Below, piece after piece: positions 13,401 to 25,500 of a stretch of DNA of 64,000 nt. This DNA comes from Scleropages formosus. Lineage: Eukaryota; Chordata; Actinopteri; Osteoglossiformes; Osteoglossidae. The position numbers were made by a program, and so were the translations under genes. The DNA is taken from assembly GCF_900964775.1 (NCBI RefSeq), contig NC_041824.1, positions 23,234,246-23,298,245 on the forward strand. Reading direction: 5' to 3'. Positions within the stretch are counted from its first letter, which is position 1, and the number at the start of each line of letters is the position of its first letter. Below the pieces are notes generated by a model that was not told the DNA's origin, did not search any database, and was given only the letters and a program-made list of their open reading frames with translations.

Positions 13401-13905
13401 CTGCAGATGCTTTCCTCATCTGAGCCTGCAGGGCTAAAGCATTCCTGCGGGCATGTTCAGCACAGAATGCAACCCTGGAACATACAAAGTGGCTGCAATT
13501 AAACATCTGCATTTCCTAGAGTTAATAAAATGTAGTGTGCAGCTACAAACTCAACCCACATTTTTATATCAGTTTCTTGTCTGCAACCTTTAGACACACA
13601 ATCAACAGCAGCTACTAGATACCAGAGGTGACTCCTGGAGGACAAGGCACTCACCCATCTTTCTTGTCAGGCTTTGGTGCTGCATTGGGGCAGCGTTTGC
13701 CGTTCTTGTTGGATACATAGCTGCACTGTTTGTAGGGGGCATTCTTGTCCTCCAGCACATGTTTAATGCAGAACTCAAGGCCCTCCAGACGTGGCTGTGA
13801 ACAGGGCCGCTGGGTGAAAGAGCAGGTCTGAGGTTCCTGGGCACGGGCAGCTGGAGCTACGCGAGCTCTGCTTGATGGCAACACGTGAATCCGAATCCTA
13901 TTCAT
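7446..13905 (-). CDS. kansl2: KAT8 regulatory NSL complex subunit 2
   Basis: KANSL2 is a nuclear scaffold subunit of the NSL complex, in which KAT8/MOF acetylates histone H4. Nine coding exons with GT-AG borders and matching phases: 13655-13905, 13299-13474, 12330-12444, 11836-11999, 10640-10806, 9961-10057, 9253-9506, 7808-7990 and 7446-7544, giving 501 aa (human 492). The protein starts [20 protein letters not shown]. Two Cys/His clusters of the zf-C3Hc3H type are visible: residues about 28-92 (CSFTQRPC through FCAEH) and about 300-325 ([12 protein letters not shown] through HCVSH). The conserved core [20 protein letters not shown] starts near residue 181 and is followed by a basic helical stretch. 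The acidic C-terminus contains [19 protein letters not shown]. The start is the first ATG after a strong acceptor (exon opens at 13913), so the 5' UTR is split. Intron 5 holds an L2 remnant. I am sure of the identity; the last exon rests on weaker similarity plus the splice frame. Confidence 0.96.
10935..11620 (+). mobile_element. L2-clade LINE fragment (reverse transcriptase remnant)
   Basis: Plus-strand frames contain [15 protein letters not shown], then [19 protein letters not shown], then [13 protein letters not shown] and [16 protein letters not shown]. These match the order of motifs in fish L2 reverse transcriptase ([47 protein letters not shown]). Frames shift and stops interrupt, so it is a decayed 5'-truncated copy. 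It lies antisense inside kansl2 intron 5. Confidence 0.85.
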
Positions 13906-14534
13906 TCCAAAACCTGAAAGAATACAAAAAAAAACAGAAGAAAAAAAAACAAATCAATAAATAAGGTTTGGATGGTTTGTAACCTGTACATTTATGATGA
14001 TTTTTCACAGAACTGAACAATAGCAATATTCACAGCTGAAAAATATATTCATATAATTCAACAAATATTCATACATAGCAGAAACAGTAAAGATTATATG
14101 AATAATGCCAAAAGCTCATCTTCACAGTACAGCCAGTACATGTTCACAGTGTGAATCTGTAATGACAAGAGGACATCAAGAACCACTTAAGCAACAATGA
14201 CTGGTTAAGGCCAACCGCAAGTCTTTTCTCATAAACCTCTATTATTTGACAGCAATGGCTTTAACAGTATTTCTGTTACAAATTACCAATTAAACAACAA
14301 AGAAAATGATGTGGAATAGGTAAATATTAACAGTTCGTCATTTAATATTCAATAATTGCTTGTCTACTGAAGGGCTGCGGAGATCCGGGGCTTAGCAATA
14401 CAAAAGTGATTTTTAAACAGTGTAAATACAACGGAGTACGTTGGTGATGTTTAAATGTCAATTCCCTTTCATTCCTCTCCTCTCGACCCGACCCGCGCGC
14501 ATGCGCCCCTCCTTGCGCGCAGAGAGGCCGCGCG

Positions 14535-14546
14535 GCCGCCATTTTG
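14535..14546 (-). promoter_or_regulatory. kansl2: YY1-type motif in a CpG-rich kansl2 5' region
   Basis: The minus strand reads CAAAATGGCGGC, a full match to the YY1 consensus. It sits in a GC-rich block (about 14,470-14,590) some 630 bases before the kansl2 coding start. YY1 sites of this type mark transcription start regions of housekeeping genes, so this is one candidate kansl2 promoter. Confidence 0.6.
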
Positions 14547-15109
14547 AAAGTATTGTACGTCCTCGTGCGTTGCCGCCTCGAAGTTCCACTTCACGATTCT
14601 TTTTACAATAGATTACAGCTTCGGGTTCGTATTATCTTTGTTCTTTATTTCTGGAGTTTCTTTCTACCGTTACCGACCGCAACTGAACTGAATTTTTCCG
14701 CGGCACAGAAACACGTCTAGAGGAACATTCTGGTTACCGGCGTACAACAAACGCAATTCACTGCCTGCCAACGTGAAAAGCTATATCTTAAATATCCACC
14801 ATGTGAGAATATAACTTCCACAAACATACAGATATTGCGTAATACATCATCATGTCATTACCCTGTGTGGATTCGCTACTGAGTGGCGTTTCCGCGCGCC
14901 ATGTTTGGTAACAAACCTGCCCCACCGTCAGCCATCTTTCGAAATAAACCACCATAAAAAGTAAAGTGAAAATACTCCACTGTTTACAACAGACAGAGTC
15001 CAACCAATATGTGTACCTTATACAACATGTTCCATTCAATACGCAGGGAAAGCCCACTAAGGTGAAGTGTTATACTGGGTCTACGATGACACACCGAGAT
15101 GAATCTTAC

Positions 15110-15206
15110 CCTGTCCTGGGTTCTCGGCACGCGCTGTGCGCTTTTCAGGTCCCGGTTCTGGAGCTGCGGATCCCCGTAAGCCCCGCCCACGTTACACTCT
15201 CATTGG
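15110..15206 (-). promoter_or_regulatory. kansl2: Candidate upstream promoter and non-coding first exon (kansl2)
   Basis: On the minus strand, in order: CCAAT box (ATTGG on plus at 15202-15206), GC box (GCCCCGCCC on plus at 15180-15188), a GC-rich leader, then the splice donor CAGG|GTAAGATTC with the exon ending at 15110. The order fits a non-coding first exon that splices to the kansl2 acceptor at 13914. It competes with the YY1-bearing block at 14.5 kb; both may be used. Confidence 0.45.
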
Positions 15207-15559
15207 TGGGCAGAGGCGCTCTTTGATACATAATAGGTCTTTGCGGCTGTCTGTCAGGAAGGTACAAGCTAGTATATTTACCTAATTTGGCTCTCGCTCT
15301 GGTTAAATGATTTGGAGTTTTCAAGATACCACATTAATTCGTGTTTACTACATGTTTATTTTACCATCTGCAGCTAGTTTCGTAGCATACATTAATCGAG
15401 ACTTGCTCTGCAATCCCATATAAAGGAAATCAACAACACATATGATCATAGAGAAAGAATATATTCTGAGTACGGACAGAAAATTTTTGGTTCTGAAAGC
15501 AGTCCTTCATGGGATGTTTTTCAGTGCTGAAACACCCAGTGAGAAATGTTTTTGTACAA

Positions 15560-15995
15560 AAATGATGTTTGGCAACTCTGCAGCTCTTGGGGACCGGAGA
15601 CACCTGTCTCTGCTTGCTGTCCTCTGCTGTCCACAGCTCCTATCTACAGGTGTACTCCAGGGACCAGTGATGGGACCCCTCTTCTTTATACATTTGCTGC
15701 CCCATCAATGCTCATGGCATCTCCTACCACCGTTATTCAGATGACATTCAAAGCTGCATCTCCCATTTCTGTCTTTCAGTTTTCAGGTCTCAAACCTGAT
15801 TTTAAATTGCCTCTCAGGCATTTATTCATGGATGTCTCATCACCACCTGGAACTTGGCCTCTATAAACCCGTTACCTGCATCACAGTATTACATCTTGGA
15901 CTGTCATCACCAGATGGTTATTGTGACCTTATTAGGACTTTGCATTAATCTAACATTGTAAGTGGCCTTGGACAAAGGCATCAGTTCAATGTAGA
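15560..15995 (+). mobile_element. L2-clade LINE 3' fragment
   Basis: The plus strand encodes LLSTGVLQGPVMGPLFFIHL, equivalent to the [14 protein letters not shown] block of L2 reverse transcriptase. A degraded middle follows, and at the end TGGACAAAGGCATCAG, a worn form of the L2 tail GGACAAAAGCGTCTGCTAAATG. Truncated and full of frame breaks. Confidence 0.7.
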
Positions 15996-16310
15996 GTACT
16001 AATAAGTGTATTGAACAATACCGGTCTCACACTAAGTAGGGCAGACCCATCCCTTTTCTAACAGGTTAATAAGTTCATGAATTCACCTCCTTAGGCAAAC
16101 TCCCATTGTGAAGACATTGAATGTTATTTCTTATAGAAAAAAATAATAGATTACTAGTGGAAAATATATCACCTAAAATTTACTAAAATGAAAGGGTGTT
16201 TTTGTGCATGACAATGAAGCTCGCTTACATATTAGTCCGCCAAGGGGAGCTTTAACAGAAACACTTTCACTACATGTCACAAAAGACCTAAACTGCACAA
16301 AACCTTTGTA

Positions 16311-16584
16311 CAGGCGGGCCCCAATTTACAATGGTTTGACTTGCCATTTTTTTTGACTTTACGATGCTGAGCTGGTAATAGACATTCAGTAGAATCCATA
16401 CGTTGATTTTTTTTCCCCGGGCGAGCGATACGCAGAATGATACTCTCTCGCGATGCTGAGCAGCAACAGCAATCCGCATCTCCCATTCTGTCATGCAGAA
16501 GTGTATATTAGGTGTATTAAATGCATTTTCCACTTATGATGGGTTTCGGGGAACGTAACCCCATCGTAAATCAGGGACCACCTG
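16311..16584. mobile_element. Tigger-like non-autonomous DNA element, copy 2
   Basis: The terminal repeats are CAGGCGGGCCCC (left) and, in reverse complement, CAGGTGGTCCCT (right), flanked by TA at 16309-16310 and 16585-16586. Internal sequence such as GGTGTATTAAATGCATTTTC and GACTTTACGATG matches the element at 29-479 in the opposite orientation. About 274 bp with no transposase. Confidence 0.8.
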
Positions 16585-16599
16585 TACTTTGGTTTGTTA

Positions 16600-19583
16600 A
16601 TGAAGTCATTCTACACACTAAAGATATGCATGATTTTCTTTGTCCTCAGGTGGATTCCACCTTGTTTACCCATAAACAGAACATTTAAACTTTTGCCCTC
16701 AGAATGTAAGTGTGAATGAGACAACAGTACATTTCCATTATTTTCACAACTCAGTTTGTACACCCCCACTTACATTAAATAAAATGAGCTTTTTTCCTCT
16801 TAAAACATTTATTTCTTGGGAGTCAATCATCCACAATTAAAAAAGTGTGTCCACAAAAACACAAAAGAAAAATGCACTAATAAATGTAGGTCTTAGACTT
16901 TCTCAAATTTACACAAAATCACCCCCCCCAAACAAATTCTAAACCTGAGTTCATCTGGTACAACTAAAACATACAAAAATGTATGTACAGTTCAAAGATA
17001 CTCCTCTCCTTATGTAAGAAACAAAACTGCACACAATTATGGAGAGAAATATGAACACAATCTACCATCAGATCCAGTGAAAACAGAATCCCCACCCTAT
17101 AATTCAGTATGATGTGTACACATGGCCCTTAACACACTCTTGTGTGAACAAGTATGCACAAAAACAACGGACATGACACTTCTGCTTGTGATTACAGACA
17201 ATTCCCAGACAAGACGGCAATAGGCAAGATATTTTGCCTTCAATCTTCATAATCCTTTTGTGTTAGATTACAATTTTTTTAAATGGGGAAACTGCCTCTT
17301 TCTTATTGGAAAAAAGGACAAAATACTATTTTAAAAAGCAACTGCTATGCATGTAGAGTATTTGGAATACCATCTGCTCAGCATCAGGCTATAATCTCAG
17401 TACGCGTTCTCCAAACCATGGAGTACAGTTCTGTTTTGTGCATTTGACACCTGATGCTAGGAGGGTCGTAATTCTGACTCCATTACATACCTTCCAGAGA
17501 CACTCATACTTACCTACAGGACACTGGAGGCAGTGAGTCGTTACCGTTATTCTGAATATAAAGTAAAATTTCAATGCCCTTCCAAGCTTACTGAATATGA
17601 AATCACTGCACACAACTTTTGATACTGAATACAATGGGGAGAATTACACCTACATTAAAATGGGCTACATTTAACAGTATAATTGGGAAATAGTTCCTTT
17701 AGTTTTATCACAAGACACAACCTGGAAACAAAAACCCAAAATTCAGCAATAGCATAAATCTTCTCATTACTTCTCTGAGAAATTAACTGTACTGAAATAA
17801 GCAATTTCCAGCAACCAAATAATGTTATAGTGGTATTACAATATTTGACTGTAAATCTGTCATCTCAAAAAAGGATTTTTCAGGATTTCATTAAATAATT
17901 TAAAATTTTTACACTAAAAAAACATACTTTGGCATTAAAACAGTATGATAAATTGAACTAATATTTATGGTAAATGCAGCAAAAAGATATATTTATAGAG
18001 CATTTATGTAAACTTGGGGCAACCCAGAACAATCCCATATATCAAAACAGATCATAAATATAATCATGGTTACATGAATTATGTAAATAATTGATTATTC
18101 TTGGTCTGTAAATTAACATGGGTAATTCAGCTTTAAGAAGTTGAGTATTTCATCACAGAAACAATAACAGCAAGATTTCACAGTACCAGCGATTCTCAGT
18201 GGTATGATATTCACTCTCACTCAGGTATTTCAGGGCACTGGAACTGCACGAAGATGGATTTTCAGAGTACTGGGTAGGGATGACAGTGGGTACAGTACAA
18301 AGGATGAGATGAACCCATTTCTGCAGGGCTCCGATGCCCTGGAATATGTTCCACATCATTCCACACTGCCCTTACACCACTCGCAGAGCCCTTTGATCAC
18401 TCACGGTGCAGTGATAAGAACCATTTAGAAACTAGAAAGTTTACATATTTTCCATAATAATTCAGATGTCACAGTCTCAGCAAGAAGACAAATCATCCAG
18501 CTAACCCATCCTGTGTACAGCTGACATCCATAGGACACACAAATAACAGTAGTGAAATGAAAGTTATCATCAGTTCCATTAAAACTTTAAAAAAAAAAAA
18601 AACTACAAACCCTGTAAGATGATACTGGTACGGTTGCATGTGAACATTTGGATATGTAACATCTGTCCATTATAATTTCTGCTGTTATAAGTTTTTACAA
18701 CCATTTAAAACAATGACTGCATCACATTGAAAATCTAAAAACTAAAAGTTTTCTTAATTTACAATGATTTTTAATACAAAATGTAAAAATACATTTTATA
18801 TTCACTTTTCTGTTTTCACATGTACATGATATAAAGCATTGACCTTGCTTTTATCTTAAATATTTACAAAATAAAAACTGGTAAAATCCATTAAATATTG
18901 TTTATATATGACTATCAGGAATATGCCGAGCACCAGGATCTCATTTAAACTTTGACTATAGTCTATACGTTGTGGAAAAGGTGTGGAAAAAGTAAGGGAA
19001 AAATTAAGGTTTCCATAACCCTAAAAGCAATAATTGCTACGTATTTAAAGAAATAAAAATACTTTTTTGAAAAATATTCTGAAACCATTTCATGACTATT
19101 AAAACAACATTAGCAGAGTTATACAAATAAATCTTTCAGCGAGCAAACAGGACTTTAAAATTTCCCCATGCACTCAATACTTCCATTGAATTTATACAAA
19201 TATCAGTTTTTCTTATTTCAATTCAACAGTAGAAACAAACACTGGTTCCCTACCAATCTACTAAGATTTCAATACAAATAATGCAATACAACTCAACCAG
19301 AATGACATCTAAATAATATTTACATCATCTAATTCATAACTGATTTTATTCCTTCTCTCTTTTCTTCCTTGCATTTTAGTCGTTATTGCCCAGCTGATGG
19401 GAAAGAAAACCAGTACGGGAAAGAAAGCACAGACAAAAGCATAAAAACAGTAAGGAAACTGGAGACTTTGAATGAACTAAGGGTGTAAGTTGTACATTTC
19501 TATGCTGTCAAGTTGAGAACCACAAAACACGAGTTAAAGAAAAACGGCACCAGAGCCTTCTGAGTCACAGCCACTCGGTCCCA
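16600..19583 (-). other. ccnt1: Probable long 3' UTR of ccnt1
   Basis: Nearly 3 kb of AT-rich, mostly repeat-free sequence follows the ccnt1 stop codon at 19584. It has no coding frame and no recognised transposon. Candidate AATAAA signals on the minus strand include 16808-16813. Mammalian CCNT1 also has a long 3' UTR. Its extent here is inferred, not shown. Confidence 0.4.
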
Positions 19584-22500
19584 TCACTTCGGGAGAGGAG
19601 GCAGTGGCGGGGGGGGCTCTGCAGGGAGGGGAGGGGGACGGGAGCTACTGCCTCGCTGCCCACTGGGGTATCTGTATTCACCATACTGCGACCGGTAGTC
19701 AAACACGGGCTGCGACGGCTGGACACCCTGGGCGCTCAGCAGAGAGTTCAGCATATCAAACGTGTCCTGGTACTCGTTGGACTGGCTGCCTCCACCTGTG
19801 CTGTGCCCATTAGTGTCAGCCTTGTCTGCCTTGGAGTGAGAATAAGCCCCCTGGTGGTGGGGTAGAGCCACGGAGTGCAGCCCATCGGAGCCGAGCCCCA
19901 GAGAGTGGCCACCGGGAGCTGGCAAAAGGGGTAGCTGGTAGGAAGTCCTCGAGGACTTGCTGGGCTTGGAGGGGTGTGAGGCAAGGGACGGCTCCAAGGA
20001 GTGAGGCCTTTTTCGCGAAGAGGAGGAAGACGACAAGCTGGTCCGAGAAGAGTCCCCTGATTTTTTGCTGGTCCCAACCAAGCCACTGCCGCTGCCTGAG
20101 TGTTTATGTGAGGAGGAGGAGGAGGAGGAAGAAGAGCCACCACTGGCGGACGAGTGGTGATGGTGATGATGGTGGTGATGGTGATTAGAACGCTCTCTGT
20201 GCTTCTCTCTGCTTTTTCCTTCTTCTGCCTGGCCTGAGCGCCTGTCTGGAACTCGGATCCGGACTTTAAAGTCGTCAATCGTCCTGTTCCCAGCACCTCC
20301 TCCACCACTGGCCCCAACTCCTCCTCCACCATGTCCAGCTCCTCCACCATGCACAAGTCCACTGCTACCATGTCCAGGACCACCATGTCCAGTACCATGC
20401 CCACCACCATGTCCGCCACTATGTCCAGTGCCATGTCCACCGCCATGTCCAGTGCTATGCCCAGTACCATGTCCCGTGCCATGTCCACCCCCTCCCGCTA
20501 GCGGGAGGCGCATCTTCAAAGAGTTGCGGTCTTGGCGCTCCTTTTCCAGGGGAATTTTGAGAATGATGTGAGAGGGACTGTTGATTTCAGAGGTGGTAGC
20601 AGCTGGATTGTGTGAGCTAGACTGCTGCTGGTACTTTTCCTTTCTCTGCTGACCAATGAGGGCTTGTGCAGCAGAGGCATAGTCCCTCTTCAGGCTGGCC
20701 TCCATGTTCTCCAACTTGCGCTTCTGTGCCGCTAGCACATCGGCATTCTTGGTGCGATACTCACTCAGAGACACCTTGGCAGGAACATGTAGGGTCTGTG
20801 GCACTGCCCCCATCTCGGAACCACCGTGTGCCTTGCCACTGGACTGCCAGTTCTGGGACCCAGTCACGGCACCGCGTTCCTTCTCCTCCAGTGACGGGGC
20901 AGCAAGAGAAGATGATGAGGTAGCTGAGGGGGCAGAAAGACTCATCAGGCCAGCCAGTGTACTCTCTGAGGATGCCATGGATATCATGCTCATCATTGCT
21001 TCAGTTTGGTCTCCTTCCTCCTGCACTTTAGCCTTCTTAGCAGTCTGCCCTGCAGCCTGGAACAAAAAAAAAAAAAAAATCATTTAAAGTTTCTTTTCTT
21101 TTGTTGAATGTAGCGTGCAACTAAAGGCCACAGTAATGAAACCAATCTGTTGCATTTCCAAACTTACTTTCCAGTTACGGATCCGCTTCAAACGACTCGG
21201 TGTCTTTTCTAAGATTTGCAGGAATTCATGAGTGAGCTCTGCAGTAAGAATTGCAAATCCTCATTATACCTCAATGTCCAAAACAATGAGCTATTAGATT
21301 TTGTGAAGAGAAATTGCCAATCAGATTAAAATACAAATTTATCTCATACACTTAAATAGTCTTAAGACACCTTTACTATTCAGGTAAACTAAAAGTGTAA
21401 TTGGTTTTTCCTGCTGTACTCCCTATGCGTCTATAACCGATTCTTCCGTCACAATCCTCTATTATACTTGATGCTTTAACCACCCCTGTATTTTTTAACT
21501 GCATAACTCATTGGAATAGTATCCAGCCTAATGGGACTATTCCCAGGGTCAAGGTCCAGAAATACCAACACATCAAGTGACAGAGCAGATTTTCTCTGCT
21601 TTCTTCCAAGTTTCGGTTAAACAGCAACTGAAACACCTGAAGCGAAAGTCTACGTACCGTCCAAGAGTTCAAGGGTTACAGTCGGGTCCACATACTCCCA
21701 CCAGTGCTTGCCATCAGTGGAGACTGGGATCTCCCAGTTGGACCACTTGCAGGCCAGGTGGATGCACACACAGGCCACGATGGGGGGGCTGTACTGCAGG
21801 CAGAAGGTGGTCAAGTGCAGGCTGTTCAAGGGTGCAGGTCCCAATTGACGGCCATGGAAGCCACCAGGCCAGAGATACAGAGACTCATGTCAGTGGCCAG
21901 ACAGAGGACATCGTTACATCTGACTATTCAGTCAATACACGCCCTGTCCAAAACTGATCAGCCAGTTGGACTGTCTTGCTTTGGAGTGTCAACACACCTG
22001 TTGGTAGCCATGAAATACGATGTCTGAGCCAAGTCCTTACTCGCTAGAACACCAAAAAAAAAAAAAAAAAAACACAGTTACCAAGGTGAACACACGGACA
22101 ACTGACAAAACGTCAAATGTGTTAAACAGAACAACTTGTAATATAAATAATTCTGCAGTTGAACAACTTCAAAACACACATACACGGACCAGGACAAGTT
22201 TTTGAACGCAGACTGCCAAAGCTTACCTCTTACAAGCTGTGTGCACTTGACAACATGGGTGTGCGGATGGTCTATGGTAATTTCAAACGCTGGAAAAAGA
22301 GAGCGGTAGAGGAACAAAGACAGCGGTCATAATTCCGACAATAACCTACAATTTTTCTGGAGGCAACCCTTACAGCCTATTTAACAGACATTCATCCAGT
22401 TCTGACCTGTATTGTATAAAACTATCTATTTAATGTCTCAATAGAAATAGTTTAAATTTCCTGCTTTAAACTTTGTGATGACAAAGTGAAAAAATTAAAT

Positions 22501-25500
22501 GCAAATAAAAAGGTAACTACAGGTAGTCCTTGACTTACGACAGGGTTCCCTTCTGATGACATCATAAGGTGACTTCATCTTAAGCCCCTTATACTCTATT
22601 ATATAAACCATTAAGTATGTATAAGCAATTAACCTGCATGAATAACACATTGTTCAACAGAGTGGCAGTGGACATGACACTTTTCTCCACTAATTTCACA
22701 CATTATTTTTGTTAAAATAGTAAAAAAATATAAATACAGTGCAGCACTGTACATTCATACTGCACTATTGTTTAACCTTTCATTTCTGCACCATCACAAT
22801 GCTCACGTTTTTGCTTGCAAGCCATCGTAAAAAAAAAAAGTAACGTAACTCGAATTGAAACAAAATATTCTGTAAATAAAACAACCCTTTTAAACAAAAA
22901 AATTTTTTTAAAAATCGTTGATAGGCACACTGAGTCAATAAAAACCAGGGTGCTTTGTGGCAGCATAGCCACCCAAAGTTATCGTACAGCAGATGAAGCA
23001 GTCGCCCTTCGACGCTATGGCCAAGCATCGGGACTCCGGGTTGTTGCGAGTTGCATAGGCCCCAAGTTTACAACTACCTATACCAGCTTTTCATTCGATT
23101 ACATGCCATTTTGAGCAGTTCTGTTCTTTGATAACCACTGCAAATAATGAAAGATGATCATAAGGTACCACAACAAAGTGCATAGGAGAATTTCTGAGGA
23201 ACGGCAAATTAGCTTGCCATGCAAAAGTCAACACTGTTCTGTGTGTGTACACACGTACACACACACACGTACACACACACGTACAGTCTGAACTGCTTGT
23301 CCCATACGGGGTCGCAGGGAGCTGAAGCCCAACCTGGCAACACAGGGCATAAGGCTGGAGGGGGAGGGGACACACCCAAGACGGGACGCTAGTCCATCGC
23401 AAGGCACCCTAAGCGGGACTCGAACCCCAGACCCACCGGAGAGCAGGACCCAGTCCAACTCACCCCCCCGTTCTATGTAGCAGTGTTATTCTTAGAAAAT
23501 CTATGACAGACAGGATGTGCACCATGGGAAAGGATGCCTCTAAAGTATACGTTATATACATATTGTAAACTTTATTTACAAGTATACGGAAGCTGTGCTG
23601 GGACCACGAGTACATGCTCAGTAACATGGAACAAACAGCAGCCATTAATCACACACTTCTCAGAATAGAGATGCCTAGGCTACAATCATTTACCACTCCG
23701 TCTCCTTACTTTTTTCACAGCTTAAAAATGATAAGACTGAACACCTACAAGCACATTTTTCTACTCCTCTGTCTCAGCTTACCGAGAGTCTGGAGGATGA
23801 TGCTCTCCAGAATGACCAGGTCCTGAGCTTGTTGCAGGTAAGCCTGACATTGAGTAGAAGGCAGTTTAGTTCCTCAGTGCAACTGCTCTCAACTTACACA
23901 CTACTGTCTGTTACTTATCTTCCCCCATTTTACCATGGATATACCCTAAAATAACAAACTGCTATCAAACAGCATAACTGGTCACCCCTTATTTAGGTGC
24001 TTAGCACAGGTAAAGATCATTATAGATCCAAATTCTGAAACAGCAGCACAGAAACATTTAGCAATAACATTTACAGTATAAAAAATTATCTGTACCATTT
24101 AAAGGACATTTAAATGCAATATTACTTTAATATACATTAAATTATCTTATTCACGATCCCAGATTGACAAACTGACTAACATTTTATTAACTTTACAAAA
24201 CTCTGAATCCCCTATCTGTTGCATTATTTAATTCTAAAAAAAAAACTGCAATACAGTATAAACTCATTATTACGAGTAGTAATACTGTGACTGTCTTACA
24301 TTTATTTATTGATTCGGGAGTCTCTATTTGCATTGGGTGTTCCACAAATTTAACAGCCAAATAATTCCCCATCTCACAAAAATTTGCTTTTCATTTTTTC
24401 TCTGGTAGAGTTAATGTTTGGCAGCAACCAATGACAATTTCATAACTAATAACCACAAAAATATTAAGCATAAGAAAATAACATCCACTTCCACTCATGC
24501 AAGTATTTAAAATGATTTTGCAGAGCTTTCACAACAGGCTGTGACTGATTATGACATGTACATCTGAAGCTGTGATAATTCTTCAGAACAAACTAAGCAC
24601 ATGACATATGGACTGCCTGGTCACTGACCCACAGCACTTACATCACTCCTGGTGTCTGGTGAGGGATCCTGAGGGTTAAGGCAAGCATGGGCCACTTTGA
24701 TCACATGCTCTAACTTGCGGGGCTGCTCCTCAACCTTCGCTGCCAGGAATAGGGTGGCTGGGGCTATCACCTGAGAAAATGAAGAGAGGAAATTAAAACG
24801 TACAAAGGCATAGGTATGATCGTGAATGTTTATTGTCTAAATCACAATATTAGAAACATCGCAACTGTCTCCTTTTAACAGCAGCCCAACCAATAATTTC
24901 CAGCAATAACATTAAAAACAAATGTAATGTTTACTCTTAAAGATCAACATATACACTTAAAGGGTGACACTTTTACTGGAAGTCCACACATTTGTTTACA
25001 TATTCAAAAATAGCAAAAAGTTTGTATGAAATACTTGAATGGGATCGGGATTTGTCTATCCTGTGTCTTATGCACCTACTTGAACGATGAACCTCGGTGC
25101 AGCAAGTAGTAGGGAACAAACTAGGTTTGCTTGAGACTTTTATGTCTGCAGCTATGTCTCCTTCTCTCAATGTAATGCATAAATTGTACTTTTGCTGAGA
25201 TGTACGTCGTTTTGGACAAAAGCATCTGCTAAATGAATAAATGTAACTGTAAATGTAAATACACACAAAAATGGAAAACGTGACATGTAGGTTCTGCTTA
25301 CATCTCAAACAACAGAATAAAGACAAGTATGCTGTTACAGATTTGTACTTATGAAAAACTACTTACATTTCTGTGGAAACGAGTAAAGGACTGGATCATA
25401 TAGAAGCGATGCATATACACAATGGCAGTGTTGATGGTCAGCTGGGACCTACACAACTGAGATTAAGGAATAAAACTACAACAAGGGAGGCCAGTCAGTG

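Noticed and set aside
19748-20488. A 246-codon alternative frame with MDMA/LDMV-type repeats inside the last ccnt1 exon
   Set aside because: It is the +1 frame of the Gly-His DNA repeat and of the remaining exon; the repeat keeps the frame open without implying a protein.
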